Assembly: GCA_963383645.1 (NCBI GenBank)
Contig: OY726560.1
Coordinates: 64,125,058-64,189,057, forward strand
Length of the DNA stretch: 64,000 nt
Source of the DNA: Muscardinus avellanarius
Taxonomy: Eukaryota > Chordata > Mammalia > Rodentia > Gliridae
Direction of reading: 5' to 3'
Under the pieces are notes generated by a model. It ran no database searches and was not told the DNA's origin. It was given only the letters and a program-made list of their open reading frames with translations. The position numbers were made by a program, and so were the translations under genes. Shown in pieces: positions 24,726 to 36,049 of this stretch (within the stretch, counting starts at the first letter, position 1; each line of letters starts with the position of its first letter).

Positions 24726-26740
24726 CCAAAAGTTTCCATTTCTATTTCCCACACAGCATTTGCCTAACTGCTGGAGTAGTCAACACACACAAACCCTGGG
24801 TTACCCGTCAGCTCCCATCTCAGCTGCATTGCATCTTTTCCACAATTCCTTTCAACTAGCACCAGAGGGTCTCTATGCCCTATAGGCACAAAGAGTGGAG
24901 TAATGTCTCAGGTGTGAGGTGGAGGTGGAGAAGGACTGGGAAAATCCACCCAGAGAAAGGAAGGGCCTTCTCCAAATGAGTTATTAGGGCCCCTTGGGGA
25001 TGGAGCCATTTTTAAAATAAAGTGCTGAACACGTTAGTCATTTTTCCCCTTCAGTCTCGATAGTAGAGAGCCCGACGCCCGACTAGGTGGAACCGGAGAG
25101 CTAAGTTCCTGCTCTTTCTTGTAGTTAGGGCCAATACTCATGAAATGATATGTTGCTTGATCATACTAATTATGTGGTGGTGGCTTTAGATAGTACCACT
25201 GACTCAAGTCTCCACAACCTCTCAGACACTGTGAGCCCTGCTTAGTCCCCCAAACCTACTCAATATCTCAAACACTTCTCTAGGATGAGACCATCAGTTG
25301 TTTTATATCCCCCATCCAGCTGGGCAAGTCAAGAAGGGATGCTAAAAGCCTAAAAGGGCCTTCCTGTTGTCTCATGGGAGCTCAGAAAAAAATGCTAGGA
25401 GAGCATGGTCCTAGAATCAGGTCTTTGAGCTAGAAATAAGAACGTCTCTTAAAGCTGTGATTGAATTATCCTGGCCAAAATTTCACTTTTCTTGTTGGGT
25501 TGCAATAATTAATCAACATGCTGAGACTCTTCAATTCAAGTGAATTCATTTATAACTGACAACACGTACTTAAAGCTCACACCATTATTATAACTTTTCA
25601 TTTCAGACTTAAAAGAATTTCCTACATAATGGTTATATTGTTTTTATATCGTCTAGGACATAAATGATAGCAGGAAGACCCTATTACGAGGAAAGAAATA
25701 GAATTAAGCAAGGTGGTCTGTGGTGAGTTATCGTGTTATGGAATTAATTTCACATCCAGGTTTGGATGATCTCATAAATTGTTCTTTGGGTTGGCAATTT
25801 CACCCTTGCCTGCTAGATTGAATTATTTCCTTGTAATTCAGAACCCCTGCTAGTCTAATGAAGAACACCTTGTGTGTCTTGGCTGGCATGCACAGCGGAG
25901 GACAGATACCCACAATTGTCTGAGAACTGTGGGCAATGAGCTCAGCCACAGGCTCCCAGGGGACAATTGATGATATTGTTCACCAGTACATTGTTGCAGT
26001 ATCGGGGGGGGGGGGGGCAGAGACAAGAGAGTTTCCAGAACACTGTATTTGACACGGGTGTGTGTGGATTATGAGATCTGTTTTCAACTATTGGACCCAA
26101 TACCCATAGAACAATGGGATCCCCAATTATTTTGGCAACTTGGAAAAACAGTGGCCCCAGAAACCAATCATGTGGCACCCCACCTGCAGTGGCTTCTAAG
26201 ATTTCTTCCAGAGGACACAGCTCACATATTTGTAGAACAAAAATGGCTTCCTTGGGGGCAAGAATCTCAATCCTTCAAATCTAGTAGAAAAGAGGCCTAC
26301 AAGAAAATGACTCTTGAGTAAAAGCTACATAGCCAGGGCATCTCCTGTTTGCAACAAAACACTCCCCAAAGCTGCAGCATCTTTCTTCTAGATGGAAGGG
26401 GGTAAATTCTCCTACTAGGCATGGATCCGAGCCCTCCATAGGCATACAGTGCCCAGTCATCCAACCCTCAGGTCAGAGTCAGGGTTGCTGCAAATAAAGC
26501 AGCCATTTAAGATCTATTTCCTCACCAAAGACCATGGAAACCAATCCAGAAATCATCCTTGCCGTGGAAACCAATGACCTTGACTCTTCCCCCATGACCC
26601 CCAGCCACAAATACCAAGACCTACGGGACCCATGTCACCAATAGCACCAAAGAAAGAAGGTCACACACAGACTTCACTCAGCCACCGGTGCTGGGTGGAG
26701 AGGTGGCTCTGGATTGGGGCTGTCAGCACCTGGCTTTAAA
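24726..26740. other. Unique intergenic sequence
   Basis: No gene, SINE or clear LINE was recognised. One G-run of about 13 bases lies at 26005-26017. Confidence 0.5.
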
Positions 26741-26749
26741 AATTATTTT

Positions 26750-26825
26750 GGATTAGGGATGTAGCTTAGTGGTAGAGTGCTTTTCTAGAATGTATAAGGC
26801 TCTGGATTGGATCCCCAGCACTGCA
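26750..26825 (+). repeat. ID-type SINE monomer
   Basis: GGGATGTAGCTTAGTGGTAG, then TAAGGCTCTGGATTGGATCC and CCAGCACTGC: a single ID monomer with recognisable A-box and B-box regions. Its tail is the GAA tract that follows. Confidence 0.85.
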
Positions 26826-26835
26826 ATAATAATAT

Positions 26836-26937
26836 AGAAGAAGAAGAAGAAGAAGAAGAAGAAGAAGAAGAAGAAGAAGAAGAAGAAGAAGAAGAAGAAG
26901 AAGAAGAAGAAGAAGGAGAAGAAGGAGAAGAAGAAGG
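26836..26937 (+). repeat. (GAA)n microsatellite grown from an ID tail
   Basis: About 34 GAA units with two GGA interruptions near the 3' end. The poly-Leu and poly-Phe frames opposite are translations of this tract. Confidence 0.97.
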
Positions 26938-27134
26938 GAGCCAAGCATAGTGTCACATGCTTGTAATCCCAGTGCTTGGGAGGCTGAGACAGGAGGATCC
27001 AGTTCACGGCCAGACTCAGCTATTTAGCGAGGCCCTCCACAACTTGGTGAGACCCTGTTTCGAAATAAAGAAAAAAAAAATCAGGCTGGGGCTGTAGCTT
27101 GGAGTTAAAATGCCACTGGGTTTATTCCCCAGAA

Positions 27135-27137
<3 letters not shown>
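26938..27137 (+). repeat. SINE, B1-dID dimer
   Basis: GAGCCAAGCATAGTGTCACA through GGGTTTATTCCCCAGAACCA, with a CA-repeat tail. Confidence 0.9.

Positions 27138-27222
<85 letters not shown>
27137..27222 (+). repeat. (CA)n then (AAT)n microsatellite
   Basis: About 22 CA units in the SINE tail, followed by about 13 AAT units. Confidence 0.95.
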
Positions 27223-27223
<1 letters not shown>

Positions 27224-28355
27224 AGAAACTTTATTAGAAAATCAAAACTTTATTTAGAGAAAAGTGCTCCATTGGACCACTGCTATTTACAGGGTGACCA
27301 ACCTTCCCAGTTTGCTCAGGACTAAATGTTTTCTGGGACATAGGTCTACTGCTGAAACTGGAAACTCCACACACACATGAGCCATCCATGCTTTGGGAGC
27401 ATGAGTATAGGAGAGGAACAAGGGGAGTATCCTGCAGTTCCACACTAGCCTCCCGCTAGCTGTGGGCTGCCCAGCCATACCAGGAAGTTTCAGCTAATCT
27501 CCTCTCCACTATCCAGCAGGATTAGATCTGAGATCTGGACCTGGTGAAACTATTTGATCCCTTTTGTCAAGCTTCCTCTTCTAATGTTAAAGAAAAACCA
27601 ATGATGTGTGAAAGCCCACAAGAGCCTAGGTTATTCACATGGGTCTCCGTTTTCTTCTTAAAACAGGCCCCACCTCAGATGAACTGGAAAATCACATCGA
27701 AAGGCCAGTCTGGAACCATGGCAACCCAAGTGTGTTGTAAGAGCTGCAAGAGCTGGTCAACAGATTTTCTCTTGCTGGAGGCCATGTGAGTATCTTCACA
27801 GGATTCTGAGTCAGAGACCTTGGCTTAGTCAAGGGTAGTTCCTTTACTAAGTCCGGAAACACATACACACACACACAGATTAAAAGGAGTAGAGACATTT
27901 GTCTTTGTCCAGAGATGGTTTTTCCTACCAGGAAATAGTGCAAAAAAAGCATGAAGGACAGTTTTGTTCTTGTCACACAGAAGCCGCGAGTTGATGGCAG
28001 CCATGCACGGCACATTGCTTTGTGGTCCAGGCCACTGCGGGCGCAGCGGAGCCTCAGAGATGTTCTCACTTAACTACTGTTAGCGCTGGGATCGGAAACG
28101 TCCCCCAAAGACCGTGCAATTATATTGACAGGTGGCAAAGTTTTAGGTGATAGAGCCTAATGAAAGGAAATTGTGTCACTGGAGCTGTGCCCTTGAAAGG
28201 AATATTGGATGCTGCACTCTACTTCTTTTTCTTTGCCTCCAGCCACCACAAAGTGAGTAGCCTTCACCATCATGAGCTCCCACCATGAAGTATTGCACTG
28301 CCCAAAGCCCAAAGCACAGGGCCAGACTGAAACCTCTGGAACAATGAACCATAGT

Positions 28356-28417
28356 AACTCCTCCCCCTCCTCCTCCCCTCCTCCTCCTCCTCCCCCTCCT
28401 CCTCCTCCCCCTTCTCC

Positions 28418-28449
<32 letters not shown>

Positions 28450-28477
28450 TTCTTCCTCCTCTTCCTCCTTCTTTTCG
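28356..28477 (+). repeat. (CCT)n/(CTT)n pyrimidine tract
   Basis: About 120 bp of almost pure pyrimidine. Pro-rich, Glu-rich and Arg-rich frames here are artefacts of the repeat. Confidence 0.95.
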
Positions 28478-28612
28478 TACCGGAGATTGAACCCAGGGGC
28501 ACTCAAGTTGCTGGGGGTCACACTTACGTTTCTGAGGCTGGCCTCAAACCTGCAATCCTCTCGTCTTGCCCTCCCAAGTATGACATCATAGGCTTGGGCT
28601 ACCATGCCTGGT
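28477..28612 (-). repeat. SINE, B1-dID dimer with internal deletion
   Basis: GTACCGGAGATTGAACCCAG through GGGCTACCATGCCTGG, antisense. The central part is shortened. Confidence 0.8.
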
Positions 28613-28711
28613 TCCTTTCTCCTCCTTCTCCTTCTCCTTCTCCTTCTCCTTCTCCCCCTCCCCCTACCCCCCCCCTCCTCCTTCTCATTCTCATTCTTAT
28701 TCTTATTCTTC
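28613..28711 (+). repeat. (CTT)n/(CCT)n pyrimidine tract
   Basis: About 100 bp of CTCCTT, CCCC and CATTCT/TATTCT repeats between two antisense SINEs, probably a former SINE tail. Confidence 0.93.
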
Positions 28712-28906
28712 TTTCCTGAGGATTGAATTCAGGGGCATTCTACCTCCAAGCTACTCCCAGCCCTATTTTATTTTTATTTTGAAACAGAGTCTCCCTGGGT
28801 TGGTGAGAGTCTCATGACTTGTTGAGGCTGTCCTCAAACCTATGATCCTCCTATCTCAGCCTCCCAAGTACTGGGATTATAGGCATGTACCCCCCATGCC
28901 TGGCTT
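28712..28906 (-). repeat. SINE, B1-dID dimer
   Basis: CTGAGGATTGAATTCAGGGG through TAGGCATGTACCCCCCATGC, antisense. Confidence 0.88.
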
Positions 28907-29089
28907 TATTTCCTTTTTTTAAATTAACTTATCTCAGGTAGTAGTCACAGCAATAAAAAGATGACTAACACAGCTACCTTGGCTAAAATTCTTCTTTTTC
29001 AGCTTTAGAACTATAGGCAGCAAAGGGCAGAGAACAGGGCCCAAAGGCACAAATTAGGGGAGTTTAAGAAGCAATAAAATTGACAGCTT

Positions 29090-29285
29090 GGGAGAAGCCA
29101 GGCGCACACTTGTAATCCTGCTACTTGGGAGGCCGAGACAGGAGGGTTGCAGACAGCCTCAGCTACTTAATGAAGCCATCTGCAATTTAGTGAGACTTTA
29201 TTTCAAAATAAAGAATTAAAAAAAAAAATCTGGGGTGTAGCTTGGAGGTAGACTGCCCCTGGGTTCCTTCCCCAGTACCACCAAA
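29090..29285 (+). repeat. SINE, B1-dID dimer
   Basis: GAAGCCAGGCGCACACTTGT through TTCCTTCCCCAGTACCACC, with a small deletion in the left half. Confidence 0.88.
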
Positions 29286-29579
29286 ATCATTAAATAAGTA
29301 AATAAAAGTGACTGGTTCCAAGACATTCCCTGCTCTGTACAGCTCTTGTGATTCTTAACAACCCAACTGGAAAACTAAATAGTAAAACTGAAATGTCACT
29401 GTAGCAATGTGGGTGGGGATGACAGATTCAGTTTTCTGCAACTGGAAATTCTAAAAAAAACTTTAAAATTTGGGGCCGTGTCTGGATTTGGGGGGAGCAT
29501 TTGATGGAGGAGGGTGAATAAAATTTCTGATAATCTAGTTCACCGTGTTCCAGAAGAAGAAGGAGAATTTGTTTAAACC

Positions 29580-29960
29580 CCAAACTCAAAGATCTGCGCC
29601 CTGTACAGCAACTAGCAGCCCTGGGTTATGGTGCTTCCTCCCGGCCCTGTCAGCCAGGCCAACTGTCTACCTGAGTCTTCTGTGCATGCCGGTCCCGCCC
29701 TGTCTCCATGTTCCCACCCCTCCCCAGCAGGTCTTCCTCCCCTGGCCAGAGCCCACCCATTTCAATTTCACATATAGTTCGAGACGTGCTTCTAGCAAGA
29801 CGCCCTCCTGGGTGCTCAGAGCCCTCTCTGCTTGGAATGCCGGGCACTTCGTTCAGTTCCTTAGTAGATGAGCTGTCATTTAAGATGTGCTCATCTGGTC
29901 TCCTCACTAGACAGTAAGCACCTGGAGGGCAATTTCTGTCATTTTTCTCAATATATCCGA
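29580..29960 (+). repeat. L2-like LINE 3' region
   Basis: Proline-rich L2 3' character with a terminal TCCTCACTAGACAGTAAGCA then CCTGGAGGGCAATTTCTGTC, the typical 'stretch before the L2 end' order. The 108-aa frame here is not regarded as a gene. Confidence 0.45.
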
Positions 29961-30039
29961 GTAGATCTGGCCAATAGAAGAAGTTCAGGTGTTACTGCTG
30001 ATATCAGGTGATCCAAGAGCAACCCTGACTCATTCTGTT

Positions 30040-30535
30040 ACTCAACAACTCTACACCTAAATATTTACCCAAGAGAAAGAAACAGAGAATGCCTGTACCA
30101 TAAAGCATGACTTTATTCCCAATAGAATCCAACTGGAAACCGCCACATGCTTATACATAGGAAAATAGATAAACACAAAATGGAATACTACTCAGCAATA
30201 AAGAGGATAAACCTATGAATTAATCCAATATCACGAATGAGTTTCAAATGATTATACCGAATGGATCCTTACAGAAAATAGTGTATCTTGCTTGACTTCT
30301 TTTATGTGAAATTTTAGAACAGGCAGAAGTCACTTATGATGAAAAAGATATCATGAACGTATTGGCTTCTTGGCTGGGGTGGCTACGGGGACTGGGAACA
30401 GGGCCCAGGAACTCTCCAGGGTGACGGCGATGCTCCGTATGTAGCCAGGGCTGCAGTTGCCCAGGGGTCAGCACTTGTCGAAGCTCAGCAACTCTGCACT
30501 TGAGATTCGTGCATTTCACCAGAAGCAGATTTTAC
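30040..30535 (+). repeat. Old L1 (L1M-type) 3' end
   Basis: CAACTCTACACCTAAATATT, then GGAATACTACTCAGCAATAA, then GGGGTGGCTACGGGGACTGG and a CATTTCACC end follow the L1M 3' layout in sense orientation. Confidence 0.55.
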
Positions 30536-30559
30536 CTCCAAGGGGGGGCGGGAACACTA

Positions 30560-30806
30560 ACAAATATTGAACATTGATCGTGTGCATGTTGAAGATGACT
30601 GATGTTTGCAACTAACTTTGAAATTTATCTGAAAAAAAAAGTGTAGTGAGGGGTGAACAGAGAGATAAGTAAGAAGAACCGTAGTAAAATGAAGTAAACA
30701 AGAGTGGGAAGTGGGGAAGGGCTGAATGAGCGATGTGTGCGTGTGCGCCTCTACCATCTTGCACCTCATTAAGATGTATGACTACAATGTACCAATAAAA
30801 AAGAAT
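30560..30806 (+). repeat. LINE 3'-end remnant
   Basis: It ends TTAAGATGTATGACTACAAT then GTACCAATAAAAAAG, resembling the terminus of the L1-like element at 59380. Confidence 0.4.
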
Positions 30807-31819
30807 GGAGCAAACAGAACAAAATGGCTGTGTGCCCCCCCGCCCCACGCCAGCGCACTTCAGAGCTGCCTCTGCTGGGGCCCGGGGTGAAGGCCGGGCG
30901 GCTCCTCTGATGAGGTGTCCGTGGGCACGAGCAAGGATCCGGGGAGCCTGGAGGGGGAAGGTGAGGCGGGGCAGGGGCTTGGCCACTGGTGGGAGGAGCA
31001 GGTCAAGAGTGAGGCTGGGGCTCCAGGGGGCTGGGTGGGGAAGGTGGAGGGAGGCAGGGCTGAGGGCCTGGCCAGGGGCAGCAGGGCTTAAGGCTTTGAT
31101 CTCCAGCTACTGCCCAAAGGACTGCCATTCTTGGCACACACGAGGTATGAAGGAATGTTTACTGAATGACAAGCTGGCAGAGCTCACTCCATCCCTGGGC
31201 CTCCAGCCCTTGAAGTCTAGAGTCGAATTCATGGTTCAAAGGACTATCTTTTCTTAGGAAACACTGATAATCCAAACCACATCTAACCTTTGAGAGGGTG
31301 AGCGGGCTGGCACATCAGAGGAGCCTTAGATTTGGTCCATCTGGATTTCGGCAGAGGCTGCAGGCTGGCAGCCGTAGGGCTGGATCCAGCACACAGATGT
31401 GGTATGTGTTTTGTTTGGCCTCCCAAAAGGTTGTTGGTTTTTTATTTTTTTTAAGTTTAGTCTAGTTGCCAAGATTTTTAAAATCACATAAAATCCAGAT
31501 TGTCTGCATCTCTTAAGACATTGGAAGATCCACCGGCCAAGGGGCGGCATGATGACAGCCGGCAGGAATGAGCGGCAGCGCCCCGCGGAGGCCTGGCCCT
31601 CCACTGCCCTGTCCCGCTCGCCCCGGGCACGCAGGCACTCCACCCCCGCACGCCTGTCGCTGTGTGACAAGAGAGAGGAGTCAAGGTTGGCTGATAGCAG
31701 CACTAGACTAATCCTGATGTCATAAGTATTGACTGAGCCCAGTTTGTTTGGTTCTAGGGACTTGAGAGAACATGACAGTCTTTTTTTCCTAAGGGAATTT
31801 GGATTCCAGAGGAGTAGAG

Positions 31820-31830
31820 GGAAGAAGAAA

Positions 31831-31864
<34 letters not shown>

Positions 31865-31991
31865 AGAAGAAGAAGAAGAAGAAGAAGGAGGAGGAGGAGG
31901 AGGAGGAGGAGGAGGAGGAGGAGGAGGAGGAGGAGGAGGAGGAGAAGGGGGAGGAGGAGGAGGAGGAGGAAGAGGAAGAGGAAGCGGAAGA
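31820..31991 (+). repeat. (GAA)n/(GGA)n polypurine tract
   Basis: About 170 bp of almost uninterrupted purines, GAA-rich then GGA-rich. The Glu/Lys/Arg frames and the opposite Pro/Leu/Ser frames are artefacts. Confidence 0.97.
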
Positions 31992-33101
31992 GGGGCGAAC
32001 AAAAAAGAAGAAAGGAAAGGAAAATAAAGAAAAGTGATGTCATTACAAACTATGGTCACTGATACTAAGGACAAGATGAAGGGAAACAAAACAGTAGAAC
32101 TGGGCTGGGGCACCACCCTGTACAAGAGGATGGATGGGCTTACTGGGGGCAGCATTGAGTCCCAAAGGATAAGGCATCTGGGCAGAGTGCTGAGGTGGGA
32201 CAGGCCTTGGATGGGGAAGGGCTTGGGTTCTTACAGAAGCTGAGAGAAGACCCCTGTCAAGGGTGTTTTGTTAAGAACAGAGCAAGACCAGGGTGGGGAG
32301 ATGGGCGGTGTGGGACTTGTAGGCCAGGTGAAGAGTATAGATGTTATTCTGGATGCAATGGAAAGGCAGCGAAAGTTTGGGATGAGGGAGAGACATGATC
32401 TGCTCCACCATTCATAAATCTGCTCATGTTTTGGCTGGGAATGCAGAGGAGAGGCCAAAAATCTCATTAGGAGGCCATGGCAGTGCACAGGTGAGAGGGG
32501 GCAGATGGGGGAGGAGAGAGATAGATGCAAATACATTTTGGAGGTAGTAAGTTCATAGCTGGATGCAAGAGAAGAGCCCTGAAAATCCCATCCATGGCTG
32601 CATTAGGTGTGAAGGGAGTTAGATTAAGATTGCTCCAGGTCATTCTTGATCATGGTTTCTTCCAAATGCAAGATGTGTTCAGATAAATGAGGACTTCCTT
32701 TGGTAGCATGATGAAGCCTAAAACTATTCACTGCAAGCAAAAGGTATCTGCAAGTTCATAGAGGTTTTGCATTCTATTTTATAATATATCTGCTTTCGAT
32801 CTGACTCCTCCCAGCATCACTGGATTACACTCTCTGCCAGAAGTTCTCAGCCTCCACTGTGGGATGGAGTCACCCAGGAAGCTACAGCAGAGGTTCTAAT
32901 TTCACTGTTCTGGGCTGTGACCTGATCCTCTGGGTTTTAAAGCTTCCTAGCACTGAAATGTAAAGCCATAGTGGAGAACTGCTCACGAGAGCAGAGGTTC
33001 TCAAAGCGCAAGCAGCCATGAAACCTGGAAACTGGTAAGAAATGCCATTTTCTCTGGCTTCATCTACTGTATCTACTGAGTGCAGAATTCTGAGGATGGT
33101 G

Positions 33102-33297
33102 CCAGGCGTGGTGGCGCACGCTTGTAATCCCTGCACTTAGGAGGCAGAGACAGGAGGATCGCGCAGGTTCGAAGCCAGCCTCACTGGCTTAAGAGATCTT
33201 GTTTCCAAATAGAAGTATAAAATAGGTCTGGGAGTGTATTCCAGAGGTAGAAGGGTTTCCAGGAATACCGGTACAACCAAAAAAAAAAAAAAAAAGA
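33102..33297 (+). repeat. SINE, short-linker subfamily (TTCCAGGAA type)
   Basis: GCCAGGCGTGGTGGCGCACG, CTGGCTTAAGAGATCTTG, and a right half ending GGTTTCCAGGAATACCGGTA in place of the usual GGTTCAATCC. Confidence 0.92.
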
Positions 33298-34074
33298 AAA
33301 GAATTCTGGGGATGGAACTCCATCCCCTGCTTCTAACAAGTCCTGTTTCTTGTACCAAGGCAGATGACTCTGGTGCCCCTTTGGAGTGTTAGAATTGCTG
33401 CTGCAGACTCTACACCTTTCAGTCTGAGGATCCCATACAGACAGTCTTCCATTTGTCCTCACCCAAGTCAGTAGGGTGTATCCTTTCCACCAACAAGCTG
33501 AGCAGATGGGGGCAAAGAGAAACGGGCTGATTTGCTCATCAGTGGCAGGCAAGGGACCCAAACTCAGGTCTTCCCCAGGTCAAGGTGGCAGGGGGCACTC
33601 ATAACAAGCCCACCCTGCACCACCTCTTTCTTCTCATCAACTGACAGCTCTGATAATGGGGGGAGGTCCCCTTGGGGTGGACACAGTGTTCCTGGCACTG
33701 TGGAGTGGTGTAGAGGCATAGCAAACTGGACCTATAAAGGGCCAGATAGCAGATGGCTTTGTGGGTCACGACATCTCTGTCAAAACTACCCACTGTGCCA
33801 GAGGGAATACATGGATGAATGCGTGCAGCTGAGTACAACTTATTTGCAAAAGGAGATGGAGAGCCGGATTTGGGCGTGGGACTCGGGCCCTGCTCTGGAG
33901 CCAGATTGGCCTAGGACAGAAGTCCACAGCAGGACTCGGCCCAGTACCAGGCCTTCACCCCTCATGGGCCAACGTTGTGTGAGGAGCCCAAGCGGCCCTG
34001 CTGTGCAGTTGCCTAAGGACAGAATGTGGTGAGGCCTGAGACCCAGCTGAAGGAGGTGCAGATGGCTTTTCTGG

Positions 34075-34500
34075 CTGGGCCGCCTTTCCAAGGGTGATGA
34101 TTTAGACACGAGACTTCCCCCAAAGTCGACGTTGAAAACATGGTTCCCAGCGCATTAAGGGCCAGAGGTGGGGGTTGGAGGAAGTGATTAGGTCCCGAGG
34201 CCAAAAGAACCTGACTGGAGGTGGGACCTGGCTGGAGGAAGTAGGTCGCTGGAGCGCGCGCTGGTATCTTCTGCTTGGCACCTTCCTTGCTCCCTGCTGC
34301 CCACCTGCCATGAGCTGAGCACTTTTCTCCCATCATGCCTTTCTGCCATGATGCTCTGTTCTACCTTAGGCCCAAAATAATGAAGTGAGCTGACCATGGA
34401 CTGAATCCTCTGAAACCATGAGCCAAAAATAAATCTTTCCTCCTCTATGTTGTTCTTGTCAGGAATTTTGGTCCCAGCAACAAAAAGCTGGCTAAGAAGC
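34075..34500 (+). repeat. MaLR-like LTR
   Basis: CGAGACTTCCCCCAAAGTCG, GGAAGTGATTAGGTCCCGAG and a 3' end with CTCTGAAACCATGAGCCAAA then AATAAATCTTTCC and GGCTAAGAAGC. Frames across it are not genes. Confidence 0.6.
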
Positions 34501-34672
34501 TCTACATCAAGAGCTCCAGAGGTGAGGCTGACGAGACCCAAAGCCAGGGCGGCCACCTCGGTGGTAGGATTGGCCGGGCCATTCCTTGGTAGCATGGCAG
34601 TGTGGCAAGAGCAGTAACTGAGCCCGTGGCTCGCCGTCCAAACCCAGTGGGGCTCTCCTGGAAATTACTTTT
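34379..34672 (+). repeat. Local duplication, copy 1 (LTR end plus flank)
   Basis: From AATGAAGTGAGCTGACCATG to GGAAATTACTTTT. Copy 2 is at 35628-35900. The shared part covers the LTR 3' end and about 170 bp beyond it, including GGTAGGATTGGCCGGGCCAT. Confidence 0.85.
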
Positions 34673-35185
34673 GTGGACAAATTTGAAACACTCCAAATTC
34701 ATTGACTACAGAAGGGAAAAAATAACAACTGAACCAGGTAAGCAGTGAAAGCAGCCACCGGAGGCGCCAGAGGGCAGGCTCCTGGCTGGGTAAAACACTT
34801 CAAATTCACAGGACAATAATGGGAGTCAAAATCCTGGGCACACTTAACCCTGTGGTTGCCGACAAATGAAACTTAGCTCATCAGAGAGGAGGGCAATCCT
34901 CCAAGGACTGACAAGTCATAGCTTCATATAATTTTTTCACATTTAAAATAATTTATCTCGAAGTATTTGCTTTACTATATGTATACCACATTTATTTACT
35001 ATAAAGCTTCAAAATATGTGATAAAAATCTGCAGTTCCATTATCTCTCAAACTAGGGCATGACTAAGCTTTTCCCCAGCCAGTGGCCCAAAGTCTCCACA
35101 GAGGTAATCACCTTGAACTTTGGCATTTTTATACTCTTTGCACCTATTAATCATATTTGCGTGGCTACCTACACGATACATTACT

Positions 35186-35337
35186 TACTTTTATTTGTTT
35201 CTGAGTTTTATAAAAATGATACCTTATTTTATTTGTTTTTGAGTTTTATAAAAATGATACCTTATTTTATTTGTTTCTGAGTTTTATAAAAATGATACCT
35301 TATTTTATTTGGTTTTGCGCTTTATAAAAAGGATGCC
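35186..35337 (+). repeat. 38-bp tandem repeat, about four copies
   Basis: Unit landmark GAGTTTTATAAAAATGATAC recurs with GAG at 35203, 35241 and 35279, and a diverged copy (GCGCTTTATAAAAAGGATGC) at 35317. The constant spacing is 38 bp. The first three copies are nearly identical. Confidence 0.92.
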
Positions 35338-35627
35338 ACATTACGTTCTATTCAACATTTTAAAGATTCCTCCGTGTTGGATGTAACTGTAGTGCATTTG
35401 TGCCTATTGGTATATAATATTCCATTGCATGACTCTGCTGTAATTTATCTTTGTCAACATGTATATGTGCAAAGAGTAGAAATGCTGGTTACTAGTCCCA
35501 ACAAAGTTTCAAGTTCTCAAAATCTTCCAAATAGTTTTCAAAAATGTTTGGGCCCATTTTTATACTTCTACTCATAATGTATGAATTCTCATTACTCTAC
35601 ATCCCTGTGTGTAGGCATACGTGTGAA

Positions 35628-35900
35628 TGAAGTGAGCTGACCATGGACTGAATCCTCTGAAACCATGAGCCAAAATAAACCTTTCTTCCTCTACGTTGTT
35701 CTTGTCAGGAATTTTGGTCCCAGCAACAAAAAGCTGGCTAAGAGGCTCTATAGCAAGAGCTCCAGAGGCGAAGTTGATGAGACCACCTTGGTGGTAGGAT
35801 TGGCCGGGCCATTCCTTGGTAGCATAGTGTGGCAAGGGCAGTAACTGAGCTCGTGGCTTGCCGTCCAAACCCAGTGGGCATTCTCCTGGAAATTACTTTT
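35628..35900 (+). repeat. Local duplication, copy 2
   Basis: Same order as copy 1: ATGAAGTGAGCTGACCATGG, AATAAACCTTTCTTCCTC, GGTAGGATTGGCCGGGCCAT, GGAAATTACTTTT. It has small deletions relative to copy 1 and lies 1.25 kb downstream in direct orientation. Confidence 0.85.
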
Positions 35901-36049
35901 GGAATTACATGCAAACCGTACAGATGCATGTGTGTTTGCATATGAAATGTATTATAAAATATTTCAGTCATATGAAAAGTAAAAGGAATAGAATATTGAA
36001 CCCCACATACATCCACACCCCACCTTCGGTAATGATCAAACCATGACCA

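Larger units (their letters stand above)
28077..28975 (+). repeat. MaLR-like LTR, heavily interrupted
   Basis: The 5' part has CGTCCCCCAAAGACCGTGCA, CTTTGCCTCCAGCCACCACA and CAGACTGAAACCTCTGGAAC. After a CCT tract and two antisense SINEs the LTR end returns at 28935 with GTCACAGCAATAAAAAGATG then ACTAACACAG. Confidence 0.6.

Noticed and set aside
28176..28605. Glu/Arg- and Pro-rich frames of about 72-111 codons
   Set aside because: Translations of the CCT/CTT tract and the adjoining antisense SINE.
30805..31257. 150-codon Arg/Gly-rich frame
   Set aside because: Chance frame in GC-rich sequence after a LINE 3' end; composition is unlike a folded protein and no homologue was recognised.
31729..32155. 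Long Lys/Glu-rich, Arg-rich, Pro-rich and Leu-rich open frames on both strands
   Set aside because: They are translations of the GAA/GGA microsatellite; no start context, domain or splice structure.
33532..34032. 166-codon plus-strand frame, one of the longest in the window
   Set aside because: No recognisable domain, no exon signals, and it runs into the start of an LTR; the length is not exceptional for chance in GC-rich sequence.
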